Notes under the pieces: model-generated | Database searches by the model: none | Seen by the model: the letters and a program-made list of their open reading frames with translations, nothing else | Told to the model about the DNA's origin: nothing | From: Azospirillum sp. SYSU D00513 | GTDB taxonomy: Bacteria; Pseudomonadota; Alphaproteobacteria; Azospirillales; Azospirillaceae | NCBI RefSeq assembly: GCF_017356015.1 | Contig: NZ_JAFIQV010000030.1 | Span: 33,599 to 97,598 of the forward strand | Length of the DNA stretch: 64,000 nt | Direction of reading: 5' to 3' | Translations under genes and position numbers: made by a program | Part shown: positions 16,031 through 25,216 of the stretch, in pieces | How positions within the stretch are numbered: position 1 is the stretch's first letter | Layout of the letters: every line of letters starts with the position of its first letter

Positions 16031-19000
16031 ATGGCCCGGGACACGGCGGCGTCTGGCGCGGCGACCATGGATGAAGCCCGGCTGAACTTCCTGTCCGGCG
16101 GCGGCGAGGTCGGCGCGTTGATCCGGGGCAGAGACTGGGCCGCAACGCCGCTCGGCCCGCCGGAGCGCTGGCCGGCCGCCTTGCGCATCGTCGTCGGCAC
16201 GATGCTGGGCTCCCGCCAGCCGATGGCGATGAACTGGGGGCCGGACCTCACCTTCCTCTACAACGATGCCTTCGCGCTGCTTCTGGGCGGCAAGCATCCC
16301 TCCGCTTTGGGGCGGCCCAACGCGGAGGTCTGGCCCGAATTCTGGGACCGGCTGTCGCCGCTGATGGAGAGGGTGCTCGACGGTGGGGAGCCGGCCTGGG
16401 CGGAGGACCAGCTCTTCGTCACGCGGCGGCACGGCCATGCGGAGAAGGTGCACATCACCTATTCCTTCGGCCCGATTCGGGACGAGGAGGGCGCCGTCCG
16501 CGGCGTGTTCTGCACCTGCGTCGAGACCACGGCGAAGGTTCAGCATGAGCGGCGGCTGACCTTTCAGCTCCGCCTCAGCGACCGGCTGCGCGATCTCGCC
16601 GCGGCGCAGGACATCATGGCCGCCGCGTCGGAGGAGGTCGGCCGGGCGTTGCAGGCCGCCCGCGTCGGCTATGGGGAGATCGACGCGGCCGGGCAAACGG
16701 TCTCCGTGGACCGGGACTGGACCGACGGCACGGTCGTGAGCTTGGCGGGAGAAACGCGCCCGCTTCTCGGATTCGGCCGGGGGGTGATCGCCGAGCTGCT
16801 GGCCGGGCGCACCCTGCGGCTGGACGACGTGGCGACCGACCCGCGCACGAACGATCCGGTCCTGCTCGCGGCCTTCGACGGCATCGGCGCGCGCTCGATG
16901 CTGGTCGTCCCGCTGCTGAAGGACGGGCGTCTCGCCGCGATCTTCTACCTGCACGAACCCGGCCGCCGCCGCTGGACGGACGCCGAGGTCATGATGGCGG
17001 AGGACGCGGCCGAGCGCACCTGGGCGGCGGTCGCCCGCGCCCGCGCCGAGGCGGCGCTGCGGGCCGGCGAGGAGCGGCTGGACACGCTCGTCCGGAACCT
17101 GCCGGTCGCCGTCGTCTTTCATGACGCGAAGGGCGAGGTCCTGCTGTCCAACCCGGCCGCCCGGCGCCATCCGCCGGATGCGGAGGAGCGCCGGGTCGGC
17201 CGGCGCGCGCTCCGGGGCGAAGCCGTGCCGGGTCAGGAGTTCCTGCACCGCTCGCCGGACGGGGAGGGAAGCTGGACGCGCGTCAGCGGCGTGCCCCTGC
17301 GGGATTCCCTGGGGCGGATCACCGGGGCCATCACCGTCGCGGTGGATATCGACGCGCAGAAGCGGACGGAAGCGGCGTTGCGCGAGAGCGAGGCCCGCCT
17401 CAAGGCGATCTTCGAAACGGTGCCGTTCGGCATCGTCATCGTCGAGGCGCCGTCCGGCCGTGTCGTGATGGGCAACCCGCAGACCGAACGCATCTTCCGC
17501 CACCCGATTCACCCGACTCCGGGACTGGAAGGCTATCCGGAGTGGCGCGTGTTCCATCCCGACGGTCGGCGCGTCGAGCCGCGCGACTATCCGGTCATGC
17601 GGACCATCACGCTGGGCGAGCCGACCCCGGAGGAGGAGTATCTCTACCAGCGCGGCGATGGCAGCATGGCCTGGATGCGCTTCGCCGCCGCCCCCATCCG
17701 GGACGCCTCCGGCAGCGTCGTCGCCGGCGTCGTCGCCATCATGGACATCGACCGGGAGAAGCGGACGGAGGAGGCGCTTCGCCGCCTCAACGAAACGCTG
17801 GAACAGCGTGTCGCCGATCAGGCGCGCGAGCGGGACCGCATCTGGCGGATCAGCCAGGCCCTGATGCTGGTGGCGGGCGCCGACGGCACGCTGATCGCGG
17901 TCAACCCGGCCTGGACGGCGATCCTCGGCTGGGCCGAGGAGGAGCTGATCGGCCGCTGCATCTTCGACTTCGTCCATCCGGAGGATGTGGGGCGGACCCT
18001 GGAGGAGAATGCCGGGCTGGCGCTCGGCCTGACCACCAGCCGGTTCGAGAACCGTTTCCGGGGCAAGGACGGCGATTACCGCTGGATTTCCTGGACGGCG
18101 GCGCCCGACGGGGAGCTCGTCCATTCCGTCGGCCGCGACATCACCGCGGAGAAGGCGGCCGAGGCGGCCCTGCGCCGGGCCGAGGAGCAGCTCCGCCAGT
18201 CGCAGAAGATGGAGGCGGTCGGCCAGCTCACGGGCGGCATCGCGCATGATTTCAACAACCTGCTGCAGGCGATGGGCAGCAGCATCGAGGTGGTCGGACG
18301 GCGGCTCGCCGACGGGCGGGGGGAGGTCGAACCCTTCCTGAGGACGGCGCGCCTGTCGATCGAGCGGGCGGCCTCCCTGACCCAGCGGCTGCTCGCCTTC
18401 TCCCGCCGGCAGCCGCTCCAGCCGGAGCCGGTGGACCTGAACGCGCTGGTCGTGGGCATGGAGGACCTGATCCGCCGCACGGTCGGGGTCGCGGTCCGGG
18501 TCGACACGGTGGCGGCCGAGGGGCTCTGGCCGAGCTGGGCCGATGCCAACCAGGTCGAGAGCGCGCTGCTGAACCTGATCATCAACGCCCGCGACGCCAT
18601 GCCGGACGGCGGGCGGGTCACCATCGAAACGGCGAACGTCGAGCTGGACGCCGTCTATGCCTCGGCCGAACCCGGCCTGGAGCCGGGACCCTACGTCATG
18701 CTCTGCGTGACCGACACCGGCGCCGGCATGACCCCCGACGTTCTGGAACGTGCCTTCGAGCCCTTCTTCACGACAAAGCCGCTGGGCCAGGGCACCGGGC
18801 TCGGGCTGAGCCAGCTCTATGGATTCGTCCGCCAGTCGGGCGGCCATGTCCGCATCGACAGCGTCCCCGGACAGGGCACAAGCGTGGCGCTCTACCTTCC
18901 GCGGCATCACGGGCCGGCCGCCACGGTCGCGGAGCCGCCTGCCGTTTCCGTGCCCGCTGCGCGCGGCGGGCGCATACTGCTGGTCGAGGACGAGGCGCTG

Positions 19001-19339
19001 ATCCGCGCGATGCTGCTGGAGGCGTTGTGCGAGGAAGGGCATGAGATCGCCGAGGCGGAGGACGGGCCTTCCGCGCTGGACGTCCTCGAGGGGCCGCTGC
19101 CCCTCGATCTGCTGGTGACGGATGTCGGACTGCCCGGGCTGAACGGACGGCAGGTCGCCGAGATGGCGCGGCGCCTGCGCCCGGGGCTGAAGGTGCTTTT
19201 CCTGACCGGATACGCTCATGGAACGGGGCTCGGCGAGGAGGCTTTCGGTCCCGGCACGCAGCTCCTGACCAAGCCCGTGGCGCTCGGCACGCTCCTCGCG
19301 AAGGTCGCGGCGATGCTGGCGGAGGATCCCGGCGCCTGA
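16031..19339 (+). CDS. Multi-PAS/GAF hybrid sensor histidine kinase
   Basis: The 1102-aa protein has, in order, an N-terminal PAS-like domain (about 45-150), a GAF domain (about 165-330), three PAS domains (about 345-450, 455-580, 610-720), HisKA with H739 (GGIAHDFNNLL), HATPase (NLIINARDAM, DTGAGM, GQGTGLGLSQ) and a receiver with D1031 (VTDVGLP) and K1081. The HDFNN form of the H box is typical of the HWE-unlike, NtrB-related hybrid kinases abundant in soil alphaproteobacteria. No membrane segment is seen, so it should sense cytosolic cues. A later ATG at 16067 is an alternative start. No partner gene is adjacent. Confidence 0.93.
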   Translation: MARDTAASGAATMDEARLNFLSGGGEVGALIRGRDWAATPLGPPERWPAALRIVVGTMLGSRQPMAMNWGPDLTFLYNDAFALLLGGKHPSALGRPNAEVWPEFWDRLSPLMERVLDGGEPAWAEDQLFVTRRHGHAEKVHITYSFGPIRDEEGAVRGVFCTCVETTAKVQHERRLTFQLRLSDRLRDLAAAQDIMAAASEEVGRALQAARVGYGEIDAAGQTVSVDRDWTDGTVVSLAGETRPLLGFGRGVIAELLAGRTLRLDDVATDPRTNDPVLLAAFDGIGARSMLVVPLLKDGRLAAIFYLHEPGRRRWTDAEVMMAEDAAERTWAAVARARAEAALRAGEERLDTLVRNLPVAVVFHDAKGEVLLSNPAARRHPPDAEERRVGRRALRGEAVPGQEFLHRSPDGEGSWTRVSGVPLRDSLGRITGAITVAVDIDAQKRTEAALRESEARLKAIFETVPFGIVIVEAPSGRVVMGNPQTERIFRHPIHPTPGLEGYPEWRVFHPDGRRVEPRDYPVMRTITLGEPTPEEEYLYQRGDGSMAWMRFAAAPIRDASGSVVAGVVAIMDIDREKRTEEALRRLNETLEQRVADQARERDRIWRISQALMLVAGADGTLIAVNPAWTAILGWAEEELIGRCIFDFVHPEDVGRTLEENAGLALGLTTSRFENRFRGKDGDYRWISWTAAPDGELVHSVGRDITAEKAAEAALRRAEEQLRQSQKMEAVGQLTGGIAHDFNNLLQAMGSSIEVVGRRLADGRGEVEPFLRTARLSIERAASLTQRLLAFSRRQPLQPEPVDLNALVVGMEDLIRRTVGVAVRVDTVAAEGLWPSWADANQVESALLNLIINARDAMPDGGRVTIETANVELDAVYASAEPGLEPGPYVMLCVTDTGAGMTPDVLERAFEPFFTTKPLGQGTGLGLSQLYGFVRQSGGHVRIDSVPGQGTSVALYLPRHHGPAATVAEPPAVSVPAARGGRILLVEDEALIRAMLLEALCEEGHEIAEAEDGPSALDVLEGPLPLDLLVTDVGLPGLNGRQVAEMARRLRPGLKVLFLTGYAHGTGLGEEAFGPGTQLLTKPVALGTLLAKVAAMLAEDPGA

Positions 19340-19480
19340 GCCGAAGCGTGGCCGTTGAAAAAACGTTGCGATCCCGACGCTATCCCGTCAAAATGCTGAT
19401 TGTACGTTAAACGATCAATTGCGGAGGCGAATGGTTACCTCGCTCATGATGAGCACGTGCTGACCCTGGGGATCATCACG

Positions 19481-19612
19481 ATGCTGGCCGGCCGTACCTG
19501 GCTGCGGGCGTCGGTCGAGCGGGAGCACCGGGCATTCCAGCGGGAACTGGACGCAATCATGCTGGGCCGACTTGAACTTGTCGAAGCGGCCCGGCAGTCG
19601 AACAAGAAGTAA
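19481..19612 (+). CDS. Very small basic protein, uncertain
   Basis: A 43-residue product starting at the ATG at 19481 would be charged and helical (REHRAFQRELDAIMLG). The frame is open further upstream (TTG at 19400, GTG at 19457), but CTGGGGA lies suitably before this ATG. It is 16 bases upstream of the next small gene. Coding status is not certain. Confidence 0.4.
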   Translation: MLAGRTWLRASVEREHRAFQRELDAIMLGRLELVEAARQSNKK

Positions 19613-19628
19613 GACAAGGGAGGGACGC

Positions 19629-19817
19629 ATGCCCACGGGCGACCACTTCATCATTGAAGTGAATCGGGAAGCCGCCGGGATTCTGGCGCGCATGGACGAC
19701 CAGTTTCAGTTTTTCGCCTCGGCGCCGAAGGCCTTCACGCTCAATCGGCAGATGTTTCCGTCGGTGCGCGATGCCATCAACGCGGTCGGCCGGGCCTTGA
19801 GCGAATCGCGGGCGTGA
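19629..19817 (+). CDS. Small unknown protein
   Basis: The 62-aa product has a well-placed ribosome binding site (AAGGGAGGG) and a mixed hydrophobic/charged composition (HFIIEVNREAAGILARMDDQ). No family is recognised. It probably shares a transcript with the tiny gene upstream. Confidence 0.6.
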   Translation: MPTGDHFIIEVNREAAGILARMDDQFQFFASAPKAFTLNRQMFPSVRDAINAVGRALSESRA

Positions 19818-19896
19818 GGGATTCGTCCTCATGAACCCACGGACATGACCGCACGGGCAACCCCAAGGCGCAGAAGGTGACCGTTGTGAAAAGGAC

Positions 19897-19933
19897 CGCA
19901 CGGAAGTTCCTCTTGCCCAGGAACTTCCGTGCG
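19897..19933. repeat. Perfect 15-bp inverted repeat
   Basis: CGCACGGAAGTTCCT is followed by a 7-base loop and its exact complement. On the minus strand a short T run (GTCCTTTTC) follows, so it could end a minus-strand transcript; on the plus strand it follows the small gene at 19629-19817. The surrounding stretch 19818-20238 has no supported gene. Confidence 0.7.
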
Positions 19934-20238
19934 TTAAGACGCCATTCCGTATTGGTGACGTCAAGTCGCACCGGAACCGGCGTGTTTGCCCGGACCCTGG
20001 CCGACCAGCCTGACCGCTGGCGGCCATTTCCTTTTCCACGGACCCAACAGGACACTCAAACGCATATGCTTGATGCGCTTGTTATTAAGCCTCAGACGAT
20101 CCGCTTCGCCAACAATACTTTCGTACCGCCGATTCGCCGGCCGGAGCCGCCATACCGTTTCACGCTGGCGTTCGCCGTGCCGCCGGGGCGATACTCCGCC
20201 CGTTTCCGTGCCATGGAATGCCGAGGGGAGACGACGCC

Positions 20239-20898
20239 ATGGTGATGGTGGCCGAGCAACTGAACACCGATTACCTGCTGGTGGCGGCGATGATCTTCGT
20301 TGCCATGGCGGGGCTGCTCGGCAGCGTCCTGCTCTGTTCGATGTACCAGGAACTGCGCGAGGGCACGGTGCGGCTTTGGGCGCTGCTCTCCTCCGTGGCG
20401 CCGGTGGCGCTGGTCGGCATGGCCCTGTGGTCGCTCGTCCTTCCGCTGGCGATGGCGCTCCTGGTCGCGACCTCCACCGGCCTCGTCGCCTTGGCCGCCG
20501 TCCTGCTTCTGCCGCATGGACCCTGGCGCATCATGGACCTGGCGCCATCGCGGCTGAGGGTCGGCCTTGCCGCCCAGCCCGTGGCGGCCTCCTTGGGGAC
20601 CGGCTATGGCGGAGCCGCCTTGCGGCAGGTCGCCGATTTTCTTGCCGGCAGCTTCTGGGGCGTGGTGCGTATGGGGCTGACGATGGCGCCGGGAATCCTG
20701 ATCGGCGGCGCCCCGGACTGGCTGCTGTGGTTCTCGCTGGCCGGCATCCTGGCGGCTGCCGTCCATGCCTGGGCACCCCTGCTGGCACCGAAGGAGCCGG
20801 GCCGGCTCGCCGAGGTCAGCTGGGGGACCGCGCAGGGCTTCGTGCTGGGGAGCCTTCCGGCCCTGATGCTCGTCACCAGCCGGGCGGTCGGCCACTGA
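20239..20898 (+). CDS. Integral membrane protein of unknown function
   Basis: The 219-aa product has about six hydrophobic segments (LLVAAMIFVAMAGLLG, then others at about 45-95, 150-180 and 195-212). GGGGAGA precedes the ATG at 20239; an in-frame ATG at 20218 lacks a site. I do not recognise the family. Its 3' end overlaps that of the convergent HisA/HisF-related gene by 26 bases. Confidence 0.65.
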   Translation: MVMVAEQLNTDYLLVAAMIFVAMAGLLGSVLLCSMYQELREGTVRLWALLSSVAPVALVGMALWSLVLPLAMALLVATSTGLVALAAVLLLPHGPWRIMDLAPSRLRVGLAAQPVAASLGTGYGGAALRQVADFLAGSFWGVVRMGLTMAPGILIGGAPDWLLWFSLAGILAAAVHAWAPLLAPKEPGRLAEVSWGTAQGFVLGSLPALMLVTSRAVGH

Positions 20899-21601
20899 CC
20901 TCCAGGGCGGCGAGATCCTCGCTGGTGAGCCGGCCGTCGTGAAGGGCACTGGCCACCAGCACGGAATCAATCCCCGCGGCATCCAGTGCCGCCAGATCCT
21001 CCGGCCCGCGCACGCCGCCCGCCGCCCACAGCCGCGCGTCCGGTCGCCGGGCGGCGATGGCCCCCAGCCGCTCCAGGTCGGGCCCGGTTCCCGCACCCAC
21101 CCGGTCCAGCGTCATGGCGATCACCCGCCCCGGCCAGAGGTCCGGCTGGTCCCGAAGCTCGGGCGGCCCCAGGAAGCGACCGCCGCGGAAATCCAGCGAG
21201 AGGGCAACCCGGTCCGTTCCGGCAAGGCCGATGGCCGCCGCCAGGGTCGCGGTGCCGGTCTGGCTTTCGCTGCCGATCACGAGATGGCGGATGCCGGCGC
21301 CCGACCAGTCCCGGCAATCCTGCGGCGTCGCCAGCCCGGCGTCCACCCAGACCGCCAGATCGGGCCAACGCGCTTGGAGCCCGGCGAGGAGTGCGCGATG
21401 ATGGCCCATGCCGCGGATGGCGTCGAGATCGGCGACATAGAGGGCGCGGAAGGGAAATAGGGCGAGCAAGGCTTCGACGATGGCCGCCGGCTCCGACCCG
21501 GCGGCGAGCCGGCTCCGGACCGGCGCGTAGCTGTCCCGCTCGCCGCGCCGGGCATGGACCACCTGACCGGCCATGAGATCGAGAACGGGAATGACATGCA
21601 T
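20873..21601 (-). CDS. HisA/HisF-related TIM-barrel protein
   Basis: The 242-aa protein has the HisA/HisF frame (HVIPVLDLMAGQVVHARRG, LYVADLDAIRG, WVDAGLATP, LWAAGGVRGPEDL), with two half-barrel phosphate-binding repeats. It is divergent from true HisA, and no other his gene is near. A hisA/hisF-related family occurs in methanogens and in methylotrophs that use tetrahydromethanopterin (H4MPT), beside ATP-grasp and ASKHA-fold C1 genes as here, so a role in H4MPT or related cofactor synthesis is inferred. Its ATG and that of the divergent ATP-grasp gene overlap (21601 and 21600). Confidence 0.75.
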   Translation of the reverse strand: MHVIPVLDLMAGQVVHARRGERDSYAPVRSRLAAGSEPAAIVEALLALFPFRALYVADLDAIRGMGHHRALLAGLQARWPDLAVWVDAGLATPQDCRDWSGAGIRHLVIGSESQTGTATLAAAIGLAGTDRVALSLDFRGGRFLGPPELRDQPDLWPGRVIAMTLDRVGAGTGPDLERLGAIAARRPDARLWAAGGVRGPEDLAALDAAGIDSVLVASALHDGRLTSEDLAALEVSGRPPGW

Positions 21602-22571
21602 GGGCAGTGACCGGGTCCGGATTCTGGTGTGCGAGTTCGTGACGGGCGGGGGCATGGCGGAGGAGCCCTTTTCCGCCGATCTGTTCGCCGAGGCCGAAGG
21701 AATGGCGGCGGCACTGGTGCAAGATCTCACCGCCCTGGACGGGGTTCAAGTCCTGCTCTGCCGCGACGCGCGGCTCGGGCCCATGGCCGGCTGCGAGTCC
21801 CTGACCATCGGTGCGGGCGACCCCGTGGAGGCGGTCTGGGCCGAGGGTGCGCGGCGCTGCGACGCGGTCTGGCCGATCGGGCCGGAGACCGGCGGCGTGC
21901 TGGAACGCATGGTGGCCCTCTTCGCCGCGACGGGCCGGCCGGTGCTCGCCCCCGAGCCGTCCGCCCTGGCGGTCGCCGCCAGCAAATGGGCGTCCTCGGA
22001 GCGCTTGCGCGCCGCCGGCCTGCCGGCCGTTCCCACCGTCCGCCTTGGCGAGGAGCCGCCGCCGGCCGAACGCTACGTGGTCAAGCCGGACGACGGGGCC
22101 GGCACGGTGGATACTTTCATCCTCGGCTCCGCCGAACTCGCGGCCTGGACCCCGCCCTCGGACGGGGCCTGGGCCGTGCAGCCGCTGGTCGAGGGCGACG
22201 CCGCGAGCTTTTCCATGCTGGTCGGGGCGGACGGGCGGGCGCGGCTGCTGGCCTGCAACCGCCAGCGCATCCGCCGGCTGGCGGATCGTTTCGAATCCGA
22301 CGGCGTGACGGTCGGCGCCCTCGCCGAGCGCCGGGACGCCTGGAAGCCCCTGGCCCAACGGGTCGCCGACGCGCTGCCGGGCCTGCGCGGCTACGTCGGG
22401 GTGGATCTGATCGACGGGCCGGACGGCCCCGTCCTGCTGGAGGTCAACCCGCGCCTGACGGCCTCCTACATCGGGCTCAGCGCGGCGCTGGGGGAGAATG
22501 TGGCGGGCCGCGTCCTTGCGGATCTGCTGCCGGACTGTGTGCGTATGAAGGACATGAGCGAGCATGGTTGA
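21600..22571 (+). CDS. ATP-grasp enzyme of H4MPT-type C1 cluster
   Basis: The 323-aa protein has an N-terminal pre-ATP-grasp domain (VRILVCEFVTGGGMAEEP), a central region with RYVVKPDDGAGTVDT (ATP-binding Lys) and the C-terminal metal-binding LLEVNPRLTASYIG. ATP-grasp ligases of this kind accompany H4MPT genes in methylotrophs and methanogens, where they are suspected to add amino acids to a cofactor. The ATG at 21600 is chosen; in-frame ATGs at 21573 and 21591 are possible. Its stop overlaps the next gene by 8 bases. Confidence 0.8.
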   Translation: MGSDRVRILVCEFVTGGGMAEEPFSADLFAEAEGMAAALVQDLTALDGVQVLLCRDARLGPMAGCESLTIGAGDPVEAVWAEGARRCDAVWPIGPETGGVLERMVALFAATGRPVLAPEPSALAVAASKWASSERLRAAGLPAVPTVRLGEEPPPAERYVVKPDDGAGTVDTFILGSAELAAWTPPSDGAWAVQPLVEGDAASFSMLVGADGRARLLACNRQRIRRLADRFESDGVTVGALAERRDAWKPLAQRVADALPGLRGYVGVDLIDGPDGPVLLEVNPRLTASYIGLSAALGENVAGRVLADLLPDCVRMKDMSEHG

Positions 22572-23613
22572 GAGTGTTGGGCGGGCGACGATCGGCTGGG
22601 ACCTGGGAGGCGCGCACCTGAAGGCGGCGCGCGTCGGCGCGTCGGGCCGGCTGGAGGCGGTGGTGCAGGTTCCCTGCCGGCTCTGGCAGGGGCTGGGCGA
22701 GTTCGACGCGGCGGTGGCGGCGGTGTTCGAACGGATGCCCCCAGCGGACAATCACGCCGTGACCATGACCGGCGAGCTGGTGGACCTGTTCGAGAGCCGG
22801 TGCCAAGGGGTGGAGGCGCTGATCGACCGCATGGCGTCGGCCCTGAACGGCGCCCGACTGCGCGTTTTCGCCGGCCGTCTCGGGCTTCTCGACCCGGCCG
22901 ACGCGCGCGGCGCCGTGCTCGACGTCGCCTCCGCCAACTGGCTGGCGAGTGCTGCGCTGGTGGCCCGCCGGCTGGAGGAGGCGCTGTTCGTGGACATGGG
23001 CAGCACCACGACGGACCTCGTGCCCGTACGGGCGGGCCGGGTCGAGGCGCGCGGCCGCACCGACCATGAGCGCATGGCGGTGGAGGAGCTGGTCTACACT
23101 GGCCTGACCCGCACGCCGGTGATGGCGATGGCGCGGAGCATGCTCGTGGCCGGGGAGCGCGTGCCCCTGATGGCCGAGTATTTCGCCACCAGCGCTGACG
23201 TCCACCGCGTGCTCGGCACTCTGGACGAATCGGCCGATCAGCACCCCGCCGCGGACAACGGCCCCAAGACCCCGCAGGCGAGCGCCCGGCGCCTCGGCCG
23301 CATGGTCGGCCGCGACCTGGAGGAGCTGGACATGGAGCGCTGGCGCGACGTGGCGCGCGACCTCGCCGAGGGCCAGCTGCGGACGATCCACGACGCGGCC
23401 CTGCGCGTCCTGTCGGCCTGCCCGCTGCCGCAGGGCGCTCCCCTGGTCGGGGCAGGGGCGGGGCGGGCGGTGGTGAAGGCGCTCGCTGATCGGCTCGGGC
23501 GTCCCTACCGGGACTTCGCGGAGATCGCCGGAGCCGAGGGAGAGGACCTCGCCGCTTGGACCAGCCATTGCGCGCCGGCGGCGGCGGTCGCGCTGCTTGG
23601 CGCCGAGGGGTGA
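22564..23613 (+). CDS. H4MPT-linked C1 transfer pathway protein (hydantoinase/ASKHA-like)
   Basis: The 349-aa product begins ATIGWDLGGAHLKAARVG, the phosphate-1 loop of ASKHA ATPases in the form typical of the H4MPT-linked C1-transfer family. It has a second nucleotide motif in LFVDMGSTTTDLVP. This family is nearly restricted to organisms with the tetrahydromethanopterin C1 pathway; its reaction is not settled. It overlaps the ATP-grasp gene by 8 bases, so they are an operon. Confidence 0.85.
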   Translation: MVESVGRATIGWDLGGAHLKAARVGASGRLEAVVQVPCRLWQGLGEFDAAVAAVFERMPPADNHAVTMTGELVDLFESRCQGVEALIDRMASALNGARLRVFAGRLGLLDPADARGAVLDVASANWLASAALVARRLEEALFVDMGSTTTDLVPVRAGRVEARGRTDHERMAVEELVYTGLTRTPVMAMARSMLVAGERVPLMAEYFATSADVHRVLGTLDESADQHPAADNGPKTPQASARRLGRMVGRDLEELDMERWRDVARDLAEGQLRTIHDAALRVLSACPLPQGAPLVGAGAGRAVVKALADRLGRPYRDFAEIAGAEGEDLAAWTSHCAPAAAVALLGAEG

Positions 23614-23764
23614 GGGGGCCATATCGCAGGAGTACGCACCGTCCTCCACGACCATCGGAGCATGGACGCCGCACCGGCAAAGAGAGTAGGACATCCACAA
23701 GGATGGTCCGACAAATCCAGGGAGGATCGAGCGGAAGGCAAGGGCCTTCACCGCTCCAAAGCCC

Positions 23765-25213
23765 ATGCAGCACTGCGCCGCCGACAGCACAATCCAGCAC
23801 AGTGCCCCTTCGCCGGGCCGGTTCGATCTGCTGGTGCGGGAGATTCCCTTCCGCGACCCGCTGGCCGCCTTCGCCCCCTGGGCGGGGGAGCCGACGGCGG
23901 CGCTCCTGCACAGCGCGGCGGAGGCCGGGGGGCGGGGGCGCGTCACCTATCTGGCGGTCGAGCCCTTCCGCATCATCGAGGCCTTTGATGACGCCGTGAC
24001 GGTGGATGGAGGGCCGGTCGCGGGCGACCCCTTCACCGTGCTGGAACGGGAACTTGCCGCCTTCCGCCTTCCGCCGGGCGTGGCGCCGGTGCCCTTCGCG
24101 ACCGGGGCGGTTGGGTTCCTCGGTTACGAGCTTGGCCGGACGCTGGAGCGGTTGCCGGCCCGCCACGGCAACGACCTCGGCATTCCCGACATGGCCTTCG
24201 GGCTGTACGACGTCGCCATCGCCTTCGACATGGTGGAGCGCCGCGCCTGGATCCTGTCGAGCGGCTTTCCCGAGCGCGATCCCGCGGCCCGGCAGGCGAG
24301 GGCCGAGCGCCGCGCCGACGCCGTCGCGGCCCGAGTGGCGCAGGCTCCCGACGAGCTGCCGCCCCCGCCGCGCGCCGTGGCGTCCTGGCGGCCGGAGTTG
24401 AGCCGTGAGGAGTACATGGCGCGGGTCGCCCGCATCTTGGAATACATCCGGGCCGGCGACATCTTCCAGGCCAACTTCACCGGCCGCATGCTGGCACCCC
24501 GCCCGCAGGGTGTCAGCGCCTATGACATCTTTCGCCGCCTGACGGCGCTGAGCCCGGCGCCCTTCGCGGCCTATCTCGGTTGCGGCGAACGTCTGACTCT
24601 CGCCAGCGTGTCGCCCGAACGCTTCCTGAAGCTCGACGCCGACGGCCGTATCGAGACGCGCCCGATCAAGGGCACCCGTCCGCGCGGCGCGACGCCGGAG
24701 GAAGACGCCGCACTCGCCCGTGACCTCCACGCCAGTGTCAAGGACCGCGCCGAGAACTTGATGATCACCGACCTGCTGCGCAACGACATCGGCCGCGTCT
24801 GCGCCATCGGCAGCGTCCGGGTGCCGGCGCTCTGCGAGGTCGAGACCTTCGCCTCGGTCCATCATCTGGTGTCGGTGATCGAGGGCCGGCTGCGGCCGGG
24901 GCTCGGGCCCATCGACCTGCTGCGCGCCACCTTCCCCGGCGGCTCCATCACCGGCGCGCCGAAGATCCGCGCCATGGAGATCATTGACGAGCTGGAGGAG
25001 GCCCGGCGCGGTCCCTACTGCGGCTCCGTCGCCTGGATCGGCTTCGACGGCGCCATGGACAGCAGCATCGTCATCCGCACGCTGGCCCTGACGCATGAGG
25101 CCGTGGTCGCCCAGGCCGGCGGCGGCATCGTCGCCGATTCCGATCCCGGCAAGGAGCATGACGAGATGATGGTGAAGATCCGCCCCCTGCTGCGGGCGCT
25201 GGGAGAGGATTAG
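23765..25213 (+). CDS. pabB: Aminodeoxychorismate synthase component I
   Basis: The 482-aa chorismate-binding enzyme has the PabB-specific lysine in TRPIKGTRPRG (anthranilate synthases have PIAGT), with SVSPERFL, HHLVSVIEGRL, TFPGGSITGAPK and GGGIVADSDPGKEHDE completing the active site. It makes 4-amino-4-deoxychorismate from chorismate and ammonia. p-Aminobenzoate is a precursor of both folate and methanopterin-type cofactors, which fits the upstream genes. No clear Shine-Dalgarno is seen at this ATG. pabC follows after three bases. Confidence 0.93.
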   Translation: MQHCAADSTIQHSAPSPGRFDLLVREIPFRDPLAAFAPWAGEPTAALLHSAAEAGGRGRVTYLAVEPFRIIEAFDDAVTVDGGPVAGDPFTVLERELAAFRLPPGVAPVPFATGAVGFLGYELGRTLERLPARHGNDLGIPDMAFGLYDVAIAFDMVERRAWILSSGFPERDPAARQARAERRADAVAARVAQAPDELPPPPRAVASWRPELSREEYMARVARILEYIRAGDIFQANFTGRMLAPRPQGVSAYDIFRRLTALSPAPFAAYLGCGERLTLASVSPERFLKLDADGRIETRPIKGTRPRGATPEEDAALARDLHASVKDRAENLMITDLLRNDIGRVCAIGSVRVPALCEVETFASVHHLVSVIEGRLRPGLGPIDLLRATFPGGSITGAPKIRAMEIIDELEEARRGPYCGSVAWIGFDGAMDSSIVIRTLALTHEAVVAQAGGGIVADSDPGKEHDEMMVKIRPLLRALGED

Positions 25214-25216
25214 GCC

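Noticed and set aside
15830..19219. A 1129-codon open frame on the minus strand
   Set aside because: It is the antisense of the sensor kinase at 16031-19339. Its translation is Arg/Gly/Pro/Asp-rich with no recognisable domain, as expected for a high-GC shadow frame.
20873..21601. True hisA of histidine biosynthesis
   Set aside because: No other his gene is near, the sequence is divergent from HisA, and the neighbours fit the HisA/HisF-related family of C1 clusters.
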